Positions 17,960 to 28,523 of a DNA stretch of 64,000 nucleotides are shown piece after piece (positions within the stretch are counted from its first letter, which is position 1; each line of letters begins with the position of its first letter). A model generated the notes under the pieces. The model was not told the origin of the DNA and did not search any database. It worked only from the letters and a program-made list of their open reading frames with translations. The translations under genes and the position numbers were made by a program. Origin of the DNA: Paracyclopina nana (Eukaryota; Arthropoda; Copepoda; Cyclopoida; Cyclopettidae); contig JAGUCH010000006.1 of assembly GCA_019096065.1 (NCBI GenBank), forward strand, positions 888,001 through 952,000, given 5' to 3'.

Positions 17960-20602
17960 CTAAAAATTCTTATCAGGCAAATAAATGCTCGAGAAGCTCT
18001 GTAAACCCTTGAGGAGACCAACTGGGTTCCATCTCCATAAAATGCTCCTGTCACTTGTAGCCTTCAAATGTAAGCAATGTTCCTTAAACTCCTTCATTCT
18101 GGTTCTGACACGTTGCAAATCATCATTGAATTCATCAGCGGCTGTGTAGTCATCCCGGGGCAGAGTGGTGCGGATTTCAAGAAGGGCAATCTTTTTTGTC
18201 ATTGGTTTCAGCTTCTCAATGAACAAGCAAGCAGCCTCAATTGAGCTGAGCATCACGCTAGTGGAGATCGTCTCAAGATGTTCCATTTGATTCACTCCAA
18301 AAAGATTATTGATGTCTTCTATAGTGAGCTCTTCTTCAGCTTGCTCCAATCTTTCAGCAAAATCTTTAAATCTAAATCGAGTCTTGATCTCCTTCAAATT
18401 GGGTGTTCTCGCCCACAAATACATGAAAGCACTTTTGGTCAGGAATGCAGTGGACTCAAAGATTTTCAAACAAGGCCTCGCTTCAGGTCGCAATAAAGGG
18501 TCATTGATGAAAAGTGCAATGCGAAATATTGGCCTTCTGTCAAAAGTTGTAGCCAGACTCTCCAGATGAGGGCAGAGATCAAGGAGGTCATTCAGGAGAG
18601 GAACAATAGGAGGGCTTTTCAATGTCATACTGACAAATTTCAGCTGGGGTCCAACTGCACGAAACAAGGGCTCAACTTGTGACCACTTATTTCCGCGGAA
18701 ATTCAAGGTTTTCAAGTTAGCCAATCTTTCTGCTAATGGCTGCCAAATACTTTGCTCATTGGCGTAGTCGTGATGGTCAAACCGGGCACAAACATGGAGT
18801 ATTTCCAGATTGGGGCAAAGCTCTGCAATTAGCTTGACATCGTTTCTTAGCTTGTCAGTCAGATTTGCAACCGGATCACTTTCTGTATTGGTTGATTGCT
18901 CCAAAAAAGCCTCGACTTCAGTGAGTACTTCATCGGGTAGCCAATAGAAGTCAGAATCAGTGTTCAGCTCCATGCTTTCAATGATCAATTGAATCTCTTT
19001 GAGACTTTTTGCCGAAATCCCTTGCAATATAGGAGTTGTCTTGATCTTCCTCAATGCTGGAACAATATTAAGCTTTCCAAGGCTTTTCAAGTTTGGCAAT
19101 ATTGTCAGCAGAAATGGCACCACTTCACTCATAGAGTGATAAGCATCCATTAAATTCAGATACTCAAGACTTTCTGTCAGTCGGTGTAAGGCATTGGGAT
19201 GGTACTCAGCCTTGTATTCAACTTTGTCTGGCATGTACCATGGGAGCCCAAAGTCATATGACAATTCAGTGGCTGGTGGGATGAAACCTGGCTCACATGG
19301 GCGAGGCTTTGCTCGAACCAAAGTGTAATGGGGATCATAGAAGCTTGACACCAGATCAGTTGATTTCAAGACATGACACAGATAGTGCTTTGCTTTCTCT
19401 TCACCAAAGGTCTTTAAAATATGATCATATAGGAAGTTATCAATGACCTTGAATGGAACAAGCATCTTGCCAGCCCCTGCTCTGAGCCCATTGCTGCACC
19501 ACTCGTCAAAGCAGTAGAAGCAGTGTTTTTGTGTGTCATGCTTAACCACTTCGTAGTCACTACTGTCTCGTGTTGGCTGTGTTACATAACCTTGATCATT
19601 CAGCTTAGCATTGGGACAGTACATATACTTGTGAAGCGTACTGTATGGGTCCGAAAGGAAAAGCTGCAAAAGCTCATAGGGGTTGAATCCGAAGGAGTCG
19701 GACAGTTTGAGCGTTTGCAGTTTAGGGCAAGACAGACCTATTTGACCCAGAATTTCGGCAGTTGCATTGCTGTATTCTTTTTCTCCATAAGAGCTGCAAG
19801 CGTTTTCTCCAAGCTCAATTACAGTCAGGTTGGGAAATTTGTCCCTCCAGCTGAAAACCAATTTCATGGCATCTTGGAAGAGAAGAGGAAATTTTCGCTG
19901 AGCTTCAATGCCACATTTTGGTTTCATTGCACTGTGGAACTTCAAATACTTGGAAGTTTCACTAGTCCTATCGAATGCCAAGAAGGCTGGTAAGGTGTCG
20001 TAAAAGCTATCTATATTTTCTACTTGGATTTTTTCTAGCTTTGCTGTTTTCTCTTCTTTGGTCTTTTCAATGCATTGAGCATAATGAGCAAGAACTGTGG
20101 GAATCTGGAAGGGCACAAAATGCTGGGTTGGTTCCCTTTTCACGTTTTTTAGGAAGAATCCAGTTCTTGCATTTTTGATGGAAATTTCACGCAAATCTTC
20201 ATTCATGATGATGCAGAGCATTGTCTCCACTATAAAGGCGCCAGTACAACAAATGGAGTTGCACTGGATACCAAAATCTTTGACTTGCTCCATAACGGCT
20301 TGTTCTGATGATGAGCTTAAGTTTTGAGACTGCTGGCCAACATACTTGTGAAGATACGCCGCTGATGGAAATCTTCTTGTCTCCACGAGCTCCTTGACCA
20401 TCATGTCTCGAGCGCATGAGCTAGCGAGACCACTGAGGTTGGATTTAAGATGGTCTTTCAAAATGTCTATCATGCCATCTCTGACTTTAGCCAGCAACTT
20501 GTTGTCAATTGACAAAAGTTGTACAAACACTGCACATGCTTCCTCCAAAAACAGCAAATAGCTATCTACGCACAAAGACTGCAAAGATTTGAGTTGTTTC
20601 AT
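17960..20602 (-). CDS. LRR-like protein of an unrecognised arthropod family, paralog B (880 aa)
   Basis: A second intronless copy of the family at 14484-17153. It conserves the N-terminal module (LKSLQSLCVDSYLLFLEEAC, LLSIDNKLLAKVRDGMIDIL), the CNSICCTGAFIVETMLCII motif, the Cys/His cluster (KHDTQKHCFYCFDEWC), the block FGEEKAKHYLCHVLK, the PWYMPDKVEYK segment and the LRR-like repeats (CPNLEILHVCARF). Divergence is substantial outside these blocks, so this is an old tandem duplication rather than a recent one. Both copies lack introns although neighbouring genes are spliced. Both proteins have about the same length and no targeting signals, so they are probably cytosolic or nuclear. The biochemical role is unknown. 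A ubiquitin-ligase adaptor is one possibility. Confidence 0.8.
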   Translation of the reverse strand: MKQLKSLQSLCVDSYLLFLEEACAVFVQLLSIDNKLLAKVRDGMIDILKDHLKSNLSGLASSCARDMMVKELVETRRFPSAAYLHKYVGQQSQNLSSSSEQAVMEQVKDFGIQCNSICCTGAFIVETMLCIIMNEDLREISIKNARTGFFLKNVKREPTQHFVPFQIPTVLAHYAQCIEKTKEEKTAKLEKIQVENIDSFYDTLPAFLAFDRTSETSKYLKFHSAMKPKCGIEAQRKFPLLFQDAMKLVFSWRDKFPNLTVIELGENACSSYGEKEYSNATAEILGQIGLSCPKLQTLKLSDSFGFNPYELLQLFLSDPYSTLHKYMYCPNAKLNDQGYVTQPTRDSSDYEVVKHDTQKHCFYCFDEWCSNGLRAGAGKMLVPFKVIDNFLYDHILKTFGEEKAKHYLCHVLKSTDLVSSFYDPHYTLVRAKPRPCEPGFIPPATELSYDFGLPWYMPDKVEYKAEYHPNALHRLTESLEYLNLMDAYHSMSEVVPFLLTILPNLKSLGKLNIVPALRKIKTTPILQGISAKSLKEIQLIIESMELNTDSDFYWLPDEVLTEVEAFLEQSTNTESDPVANLTDKLRNDVKLIAELCPNLEILHVCARFDHHDYANEQSIWQPLAERLANLKTLNFRGNKWSQVEPLFRAVGPQLKFVSMTLKSPPIVPLLNDLLDLCPHLESLATTFDRRPIFRIALFINDPLLRPEARPCLKIFESTAFLTKSAFMYLWARTPNLKEIKTRFRFKDFAERLEQAEEELTIEDINNLFGVNQMEHLETISTSVMLSSIEAACLFIEKLKPMTKKIALLEIRTTLPRDDYTAADEFNDDLQRVRTRMKEFKEHCLHLKATSDRSILWRWNPVGLLKGLQSFSSIYLPDKNF

Positions 20603-21130
20603 CTTCCTCCAAAACTTCGATGCCGTCTCCAGATTTTGTTGACAGCCGGCCGTATTTAAGCATTAAATCGGATCGAAAACGCGCTGCGTTGATCTTAAGC
20701 ATGTGATAATTGCTTAGATGACCACCTTTCAACTCTCACGAAGGCTAAAAATGATCGATTTTACTATTTTCTGTTATGTACGAAATTTCACACTTTCATA
20801 TTCGCTGTAGAACTTAAATTAAATAACTCAAAGCTTTGTTAATGAGCCTTAAATTACATAGCTCCGTTCATCGTGGTTTTTTGTGTAGGTTCCGCGAAAT
20901 GTTAAAATTGTTTTTTCCGTTAAATGAGACTGGTGTAAAATGGCTGAGATCGCTCAGACAAGTGGAATCCTTACAGTAGCTCAGATGTTCTGAAGTATAT
21001 TCCACTTTTTAATTTAACAACACAAAATCACATCAACATGGAGGAACAGCAACGACGCAAGTGCGTCTCGTGGTCGTTGCGTCATCTACCACAATGTTGC
21101 CTAATCAAAGATAAACTGGATGAATTTTCG
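20603..21130. other. Intergenic stretch
   Basis: It contains the presumed promoter of the 17960-20602 gene, including a TATA-like CTTAAATAC on the minus strand near 20654. A short hairpin-prone segment lies near 21050-21085 (CAACGACGCA with an imperfect complement). Nothing else is supportable. Confidence 0.4.
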
Positions 21131-23210
21131 TCAAGCGTCGACGCCTCGGCTCTCATCGATGCTTGACACTGCACCGGGATTGAGGATCACCGTGTTGATA
21201 GAGTTCGAGGAAAACCTTGACGGCGACATCATCATGGCCTCCAGGTCCTCCACGGAGGCCGCGACGAGCGAGTGGCGGCTGTTGTTGATCTCCACTGAGG
21301 TCATTGTCAAGGGTGACATTGGCGAGGAAGCGGCCTCCGCTACGGAAGGATAACGGCTTCCAAACGAGGGGCTCAGCAAAAGAGCCTCGGCTGAGGAGGA
21401 CATGGGAAGAACGTCAGCGGAGGTCGTCACCGCGGACGACGTTTTGCTCTTGCTCGCACGATTGTGCCTATGCCTTCTGTGGTGGTGAGACCTCGACACT
21501 CTTGAGCGGTCCCCCGAGGAAGAGATCGTCGTCGCATTCGTTGATGAGGCCTCCATCAAGTGGAATCGATGGAGGCCGCTCTCTTGGCTCTGGTATTGTG
21601 GAGGCGGAGTCTCAATGATCCCGTGGCTCGTCACTGAGCCGCGGGGCTCATCAGTGAAGTCGTTGTAGGGCGGTGGAGCTGTGGGCCTTGCCAAATCCGG
21701 ATTGACATGTTTGAGGGCCTCGTCGTAGGTGGGCGGAGGCCGCTCCCATCTGCCCGTGAATGTGGTGCCGAGAAAGGAGAAGAACCTGGACGAGCTTCTG
21801 AAAGATCCTGTTGGACTGTTGACTGTCCTCAATTCGGCCAGGGATGAGCGGACCGACCACTGAATGAGGACGCGAGCGAAGCAGCTCAGACACAGGAGCA
21901 AAGTGATGGCCAGCAGAATGTACGAGACGAGGGAGAGCAGCACAGAGCTCCAGTGAATTTTGAAGCAGTTCTCGTCCTGAAAAAGGATGACAACGAACGT
22001 TGTTGAAATCAATCAGGCTTTCAATTATACGCCCCAATTTTGCTCGTTTTGAGTTGAAAGGCGCTTTTCCGCCTTTGAAATTGACGTCAACGCCTTTCTA
22101 AATCCCCGAGTGCTTTAGGGGCAATGTTTCATGTCGTACGTTGACTGCTATCATCAGCTTTCCTTTTACATAACGCCATGGCTTTATGCTGCTCACTCTG
22201 CACTGTATATTAGCTTGGCTTACCTGATTTGGTAAATAGCTTTGGCCACAATTGGGCACTCCATCACACGCAAGATTGGTATTCATGCACATGTGATTGG
22301 GAGAGGCGGACAAAAAGGAATACGAGCTACAATCGAATTCCTTTCCCTCTTGGCATCTCTCGCCATTCTTCAAGTACTTGTAGGAGGTGATCACCATGTA
22401 GATGTGCGACTCGTGATACCACTTCGACAAACTGATCGTCACCGAGGCCGGCTTGTCGAAGGTCGAATGCAACGTTTCGGGCTTGACTAAATGCTCCGCG
22501 TCCACCTTGGTCTTGAAGTCCGACGAGTCGAGGCCAGATAATTGGCCTGACAAAAGGAAATTGGGATTGTGTCCCGGCCACAGCCGGTTGGAGTAGTCTG
22601 CATTTTTCGTCACCGCTCGCCGCTTGTAGCCCTCGTGTCCGAGCGTGATGATCTCCACATTTGGCCTTTTGACGAGGCCGACATTGGCCGCGGGAGAGGG
22701 ATGATACTCGATGATAAACAGCGAGAGTGCATCGTACTTTTCTCCGGATTTGTCCCCTTGCGGCAGTTCCGTCTCGAACTGCAGCTTACAGTCGAAATGC
22801 GTCTTATTTGGAGCTGCTGCGGCCTCGTTGCCGCCACCAGAGCTCATGGCCTCTTCTTGGAGCTGTTTGCTACTCGAGGCCAAATCCTTGATGAATTTGA
22901 GGTCGGAGAAGAAGGTTTTCCTGCTATCCGCCAAGTCCTGTAGCAGCCTTCGGTCACTGTATTGGTCGGAGGTGATCTTCTGGAACAGCCTCGTCCTCTC
23001 GGCCCTTTTGAGCTTCTTGAGGTCGTGGCTGCTGTCGACACTCACATACATGGCAGGATTGTCCTCGTTCAAGATGTACCTCAGTGGCTTGCCATCACTC
23101 TTCAAGCACTCCTTGGTCATGTCAGTGAACTGATCCTCTCTAAAGATGAGTGCTTGTGAGGCTCTGAAGGCCACCGTCAAGACAATCCAGATCAGCTGCT
23201 TGCTCATCAT
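21131..23210 (-). CDS. LDLa-domain single-pass receptor-like protein with cytoplasmic PPxY motifs
   Basis: Two exons: 22224-23210 and 21131-21976, joined in phase 0 (CAG/GTAAGC donor, TTTTCAG acceptor), giving 610 aa. The splice restores one LDL-receptor class A module, whose last residues (CDGVPNCGQ...DENC) come from both exons. Order: signal peptide (MMSKQLIWIVLTVAFRASQA); an ectodomain of about 280 residues, possibly CUB-like in its second half (FDCKLQFE, LSLFIIEYHP); the LDLa module; a transmembrane helix (LLSLVSYILLAITLLLCLSC); and a Ser/His/Pro-rich cytoplasmic tail. The tail has three PPxY motifs (PPTY, PPPY, PPQY), which bind WW domains of NEDD4-type ubiquitin ligases. The layout recalls LDLRAD3/4-type proteins, but orthology is not established. 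The ORF continues upstream of the chosen ATG without a signal peptide, so 23210 is preferred. Confidence 0.8.
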
Positions 23211-24777
23211 TCCATTTTCTTTTGAGATTTCTAATAAGGTATAGTATGTACGCGCGCGAGCTGGTGCAAAAGATAACTGAAGAACCAAGGCCAGTATGTG
23301 GCAGCAGCTTCGCGTCGAGAAGGCCTTACAGCAGCAGCCTTTGGAGAGCAAGGATGTTCTGGCAGCAGAACTCTCTTCTATACTCTTGCCAGCAAAGGCT
23401 GTAGCAGCAGCAGCATTGGGCCTTGGGCCGAGGATGGAGCGACGCTTTTTCCCAAAAAGTCTCCTCTTCGCAGCTGGTGATGCACGCTTTTGTAGTAGCA
23501 CTACTACATACACACACTGCTGCTTTCCACTTCTGGTATTAGAAAGCTGAAGGTCTGCGTTGACGAGGAGCGGAGGACCAGCAGCAGCCGCTCGCTGCCT
23601 TTGGCTGCTTTCTCTTTTTTATGATTACTTCTTCGCTTGAACCACAACTGTTTGGAATTAGCACGAAACGACTGTGCGACGATCCTGCATTGCAAGTCGA
23701 GAGCTCGGAAATTTCAGATTTGTATGCCAGGACGCAAGCCAGTTTCCTCTCTTGATAAGGACCCAGTTTTTGGGTGCGCGTGTAACTTGAATACTATTTG
23801 ATAGAATGCGAGGAATTTTTCATGATTTCGTGCTCTTTAGCTAAGTATATGAGCTCAAATAGTTGCTGTTGAGTGCATGCCTATGCATGCCTCATCCAAT
23901 TAATCGTTGTACATAGTATACCCATAACGCACATATAGTATGTCACTGTGATGAAGAGTGCTTCAATATATGGGGCATAATTTATGTAAAAGTTACGTAT
24001 CCACTTATCCACTTGCTTAGTTATGCGTTAATTTCGTCTCTGATAGCGTTAATCACATAATTGGTTCGCTCATGTTGGATAATACGTCGTGTAAAGTAGC
24101 TCTTGGGAATTAACGAGCTTCGTCTTACGTAATTTTTATCAGAGAGACTGGGAATTTTCTTTCAACAGCGAATTTATTCCACAAAGCTTTTTTCTGGCTT
24201 ATCGCAGGAATAAAGTTTGCTTACCGCACAAATAAGAGCCTAATCGAACTTCCTTCCAATTCTGCAGGTAAGTATATATAGTACTGTATGGCTACATTTT
24301 TATTGAACGAGGGAAATTTCCATGCGAAAAGCCACCTTTTCGTACTTAGCATAGTGCTTCTAAAACAACACGACACTTCTTGGCAAATATTCGGAATATT
24401 ACCCTAGGAGCTTAGAGATGTCTCGGATTCCTGAGTAGTTCATTCACTTTGAGCTCTGCCTATTTTTGGCGCATTGTTCACATTTGCTTCCAGGTAGAGA
24501 CAGGAACTCACGAATATCGACAACAACTCGACTATATCTAGCTATAACGCGTTGACCTGTAAATAATCGTTCAAGTATATGCTAAGAAAAGCACCCACGT
24601 GCTTATTGAATTCATATGTATACGTATATGCAGCTAAGAATGCTTTATGTAAGCAGCAAAAGCCATTTTTGGACTTGAGGTGCGCGCTCACGTTCCCCTT
24701 TCTTGAATCACGTGAATCGACTCTTTAAGCGATGTAGGAATGTTCAAAGCAGAGATTTTTCAACAGTACCCCTTCAA
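23211..24777. other. 5' flank of the LDLa gene and intergenic DNA
   Basis: The first 300 bp are CAG/GCC-rich and open in several frames. They probably include the 5' UTR, with a donor-like GTAAGG in the repeat-rich part near 23332. The rest shows no gene. An AATAAA on the minus strand at 24778-24783 lies about 200 nt beyond the stop of the next cuticle gene and is its likely polyadenylation signal. Confidence 0.4.
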
Positions 24778-24978
24778 TTTATTTCACATCTAAAGCACTG
24801 CCGTGGATCAGCAACACAGAAATAATGCAAAATTCCTCGAAGGAATAAGCGAAAGACAGCAGGAATAAATAAAACGCTCTTGAGATGTTGGTCGAGCGTT
24901 TCATCGTCGTCATTGAGGCTGTACACATAATAAATAGTTGGTCATCACACGTACGTCCTCAATTGCCATGGGTACTTC

Positions 24979-25416
24979 TTAGGCACGGGCTGGGGCATAA
25001 GCGGGGGCGGGGGCATAAGCGGGCTTGGGGGCATAAGCGGGCTTGTATTCGGGGTAGACGGGGGTACCTTCGTACTTGACATCAGCGACGTATCCGTTGT
25101 AGTGGTCAGCGGTGTAAGTGACGGTTTGGATGCGGCCATCGGGAAGAGCAACTTGGTAGGATCCGGACACAGCCTTGCCATCAGCGTTCTCTTGGGCGTT
25201 GAAGTTGGCGCCAGAGTAGTCATCTTGAACTCCGTATTGGAAAGCATAGGGCTTGGGGGACTCATCGTAGTGGGGCTCGGCATAGGGAGCGGGGGCGGCA
25301 TAGGGAGCGGGGGCAGCGTAGGGTGCAGGGGCGTGGGCGTGGGCATGGGCGTGGGGTCCGTCGGGGCGGGCGATGGCAGCGGCCACGAGGGCTGAGAGGA
25401 CGACAAATCGGAGCAT
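24979..25416 (-). CDS. RR-2-like cuticle protein (145 aa)
   Basis: A secreted structural protein with signal peptide MLRFVVLSALVAAAIA. An N-terminal His/Ala/Pro region follows (HAHAHAHAPAPY, APAPYAAPAPY). A Rebers-Riddiford chitin-binding domain lies at about residues 50-112 (DDYSGANFNAQE, GSYQVALPDGRIQTVTYTAD, NGYVADVKYEG). The C-terminus has YKPAYAPKPAYAPAPAY repeats. The PDGR...TVTYTAD wording fits the RR-2-like hard-cuticle type. It is a close paralog of 29995-30468, with a nearly identical RR core. A TATA box and initiator lie upstream. The single coding exon is complete. The repetitive GC-rich sequence also creates long open frames in other phases; those are artefacts. Confidence 0.9.
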   Translation of the reverse strand: MLRFVVLSALVAAAIARPDGPHAHAHAHAPAPYAAPAPYAAPAPYAEPHYDESPKPYAFQYGVQDDYSGANFNAQENADGKAVSGSYQVALPDGRIQTVTYTADHYNGYVADVKYEGTPVYPEYKPAYAPKPAYAPAPAYAPARA

Positions 25417-25454
25417 GGTTGATAAATAAGGGGGGTTGATGGTTCACAAGTTTG

Positions 25455-25493
25455 AACTGATGCCTGCTGTGGACCGTTCCCCGCTATTTATAC
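25455..25493 (-). promoter_or_regulatory. Core promoter (TATA and initiator) of the cuticle gene at 24979
   Basis: TATA box GTATAAATAG (25484-25493) lies about 30 bp upstream of an arthropod-type initiator TCAGTT (25455-25460). The initiator is about 40 nt from the ATG. The spacing is ideal for a TATA/Inr promoter. Confidence 0.75.
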
Positions 25494-26421
25494 TCATCTC
25501 GTGACGCGCGTCAATAACCTCTTACGCCTCAGTTGCGTACGCGCGGCGTGCGTACGCTCCTCGTTGACGGCAACGTTGACGCTTTGACGCTTCTTAGGCG
25601 CGTACTCCAAGCTCTAATAATGATTGAGCATTATTAATCAGACTAATTTGTGGCTTATTTTAACAGCGCGCGTGCAGTGGCTTTAATTAGCCGACTTTTA
25701 TTCCGGTTTGGCCTTGACTTTCAGCCAGTATATAGTAAACTTGTTTCCAATTCCTGAACTGAAGTGAACCACTCTCGATCCAGCTTTGGTATTTTATTAA
25801 GCATATACAGCATATGTGATATTTGATGCAATCTTGCCAATTGTTGCATCACATGACATTTCGCGCAAAAAATGCCCCCTCACAAGGAAGTCTTAGTACG
25901 TAGCCGAATTTGCTTCTGCTGCTGGATGTAATGCAACTTCAGGAATCAGCTAAAGAAGTCATGACCTTGACTCCGGGTCACCTTTTGTTCAAAATTTGCG
26001 GCAGTGACCGCAAACTCAGGAATGAATCGATGCAACAACGACGACGCAATCATGATTTTGCTCAAGGGGTTGTTGCCAATCTTTGGCAAAATTCACGAGG
26101 CGTAGAAGGAAGTTGGGAATCGAGCTGCGCGCGCGCGCGGCCATATTCTTGTAACATATATGCGATTGACCGTTTTGATATTTTTGACAAGAAAAGGAAG
26201 ATCAGATGAGGTTCGGTTAGGGCACCCTCAAACACTTCCTTGTTATTGTGTAGTTGGCCCCATCAGGGGCATGATTCTATGCAGGCCAACATAGCTGTTG
26301 TAGCACACAAAAAATGATGGCCAATCTTGGTCACACAAAGAGCTAATTATAAGACGAAAATCCGTTAGGCTTCTTTACGAGCAATTTTATGAACCAGAGC
26401 CACCATGAATTTGCAGGGGCA
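25494..26421. other. Intergenic stretch between cuticle genes
   Basis: Presumed upstream regulatory DNA of the 24979 cuticle gene, including CpG-containing GCGTACGC-type motifs at 25500-25600. AATAAA signals on the minus strand near 26422-26427 and 26477-26482 serve the next gene. No exon is seen. Confidence 0.4.
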
Positions 26422-26573
26422 TTTATTTAGACTTAAAGGTCGACTTATCAGCAACAAGTTTGACTTCAGGAAGCCATTTATTTCTCTTTTGTGATAAGTT
26501 TTTTCATGAAACGGACAGCTTTGATGACGCAAAGAAAATGGCTGGAAAAATTGGCAAGAATATTTTTTTTTTT

Positions 26574-26963
26574 TCAAGATCTCCTAGCACCATATGGATA
26601 TTTTTTTGGTCGATATACTAGAGTTGAAGGGTCGTAGATGACATGTTTGTAGGGCGTGGCAGGGGCGTGTTTGGGGTAGGTGGGTGTGCCCTCGTAGCTG
26701 ACCTCAGCTACGTAGCCATTATAGTGGTCAGCCGTGTACTTGACAGTAAGAATGCGTCCATCAGGGAGATGCACTTGATAACTGCCAATCACATTTTTGC
26801 CATCTGCACTTTCTTGGGCATTGAAGTTGCTACCAGAATAGTCGTCAAAAACTGCGTATCCATATTTGTAAGGCCTTTCCTCTCTGTATTGAAGGCTCAA
26901 GTCAGCAGCCAACGAGGCCGAAAAAAGGCTCAAAAGTTGGACCAATTTAATAAAGTTGCTCAT
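26574..26963 (-). CDS. RR-type cuticle protein (129 aa)
   Basis: The start MSNFIKLVQLLSLFSASLAA is a good signal peptide; an in-frame non-ATG extension upstream is ignored. An RR domain follows directly (YKYGYAVFDDYSGSNF, GSYQVHLPDGRILTVKYTAD, NGYVAEVSYEGTPTYPK). It lacks the Ala/Pro/Tyr repeat arms of the other two cuticle proteins and ends in a short basic tail (RPKKYPYGARRS). The RR core is clearly related but diverged, so it is an older paralog. It would bind chitin in the cuticle after secretion. Base composition is more AT-rich than the two repeat-bearing paralogs. Confidence 0.88.
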   Translation of the reverse strand: MSNFIKLVQLLSLFSASLAADLSLQYREERPYKYGYAVFDDYSGSNFNAQESADGKNVIGSYQVHLPDGRILTVKYTADHYNGYVAEVSYEGTPTYPKHAPATPYKHVIYDPSTLVYRPKKYPYGARRS

Positions 26964-26982
26964 TGCAATGACAAGCTTCAAT

Positions 26983-27022
26983 AACTAACTTCTCCAAGGA
27001 TTTTTCCTCTCGATTTATATAC
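26983..27022 (-). promoter_or_regulatory. Core promoter (TATA and initiator-like) of the cuticle gene at 26574
   Basis: GTATATAAATCG (27011-27022) lies about 30 bp upstream of an initiator-like TTAGTT (26983-26988). This matches the layout of the other two cuticle promoters. Confidence 0.65.
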
Positions 27023-28378
27023 CAAACTGAAATCTGTAGGGGGCAACGTTTTGGGGTGTTTGTCCCATATACTAGAGAATTTTGGCATGATCTTTGCGAC
27101 CTCGACCAAAAGTTTCGGCAATTTCCTTGCTATATCAGCATTATGATATTTCTTTGCATTTAGTAATCACTTAGGGAACGACAAGGTTTTTGATGCTGAT
27201 AATTACTTTCAATTCAACCCGGAATCCTACGCAACTGGGAGTTGACAATGGAAAAAAATGATAAAAGAATTCAAAGCATTTTTTTTTTCAATTTGAGTGT
27301 AGCTTTGTTGGAACGCCTTTTCGTCGTTTAAAATGCTAGTCTTTCGTGCCAGCCATCATTGCTAGGCATTCCTACGCAATTAGGCTTATACTAGAATCCA
27401 CATTTAACCTCTTTATGCATGAAGAGCCAGGCTTTTGAAAGGCTTGTCATGCAAGACTTATGTTAGGATGAGTGCTTGATCCTTTCAAAAAGCACTTAAC
27501 TAATAAGCTAGCCTTCTGCTGAAAACAAAAGCTCTGAAGAAGTAATTCAATTTAGAAAATGCTGTTGTTGCTTATGAAGAGCTTTTTTTAAATACTATGA
27601 AGCAACACGCAAAATCTTATTTTAGCTTGACTTTCCCACGAAAATTGGCTAGCTCAAAAGACATATACAGTGAATTTCCCTGAATTTGTCCTTTTTTCTT
27701 AATAAGTAATGGCATTTATCTTAGGCCTTTTTGCTGCTGCCACATATATGCAAAGTTGTACATTAATCTTAATTAACAGAAGTCTAGCTCCACATAGTTC
27801 ATGATGGAATTGCCATGCATTCACTTGCGTCATCAGTACGTAATATTAGACTGAGGAAGAAAATGAAGATATTGGAAAATACCACCAAAAAACTCGATAT
27901 ACCAGTGCTATTTTATGGAAAGAAGAACTATCTGCTCAACACTACTTGCTTATGCATGAGGGTGTGTAATGTTGGTGTATAGCTAAATCCTGGAAGGAAA
28001 GAGCGGACAACAAATTATTTTTTTTATTGGCTCCTTCAAAAGTTTTGGATATTTTTCAAATTAAAAGTGCAGCAAAAATTATTTATTAGAGTATTGGCAG
28101 TGGTTTAAAAAATTTCAGAGTTTAAAGAATAGGTGCAATAAATGTAGATCAAAATGAGTCCGTTGAAGTTGAGCGCCAAACGTAATTAAAAGCTCATTTT
28201 AGCGTAAACGCTTTGAACGTAGGAGTTAGCTGTAGAACGTAGCATGATCCATATCACATTTCCAGATTGCGCATTTGAAATGCACCAAAGTGCACATAAT
28301 TTTGCGTTAGATGAAGACATGCATATATGTGTACAAATTTGATTCACAATGGCGTTTTTTGGGCAAAAAGGAGACAAA
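27023..28378. other. Intergenic stretch, nothing recognised
   Basis: AT-rich DNA with homopolymer runs and no supportable exon, RNA gene or promoter beyond that listed for 26574. Confidence 0.4.
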
Positions 28379-28523
28379 GGCTCATTATCTTCCGCGTCTT
28401 TGATCGTGACATGCTCACGGTTGTTATCGCTTCTTATTTACTGACATCGCAACCTCGTCAGTAAATAAGAACCGATAACAACCGCAACCATGCTACGATC
28501 AAAGACGCGGAAGATAATGAGCC
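28379..28523. mobile_element. 145-bp hairpin element (near-perfect inverted repeat)
   Basis: Two 67-bp arms (28379-28445 and 28457-28523) are complementary at about 61 of 67 positions around an 11-bp loop. The ends read GGCTCATTATC...GATAATGAGCC. The arms are far longer than a terminator or miRNA precursor needs and are GC-richer than the surroundings. This is most like a short foldback/MITE copy. A 3-bp AAA direct repeat flanks it, too short to be informative. No ORF. Confidence 0.75.

Noticed and set aside
24945..25406. Open frames in other phases and strands across the cuticle gene at 24979
   Set aside because: Created by the codon bias and Ala/Pro repeats of the real gene. No motifs.
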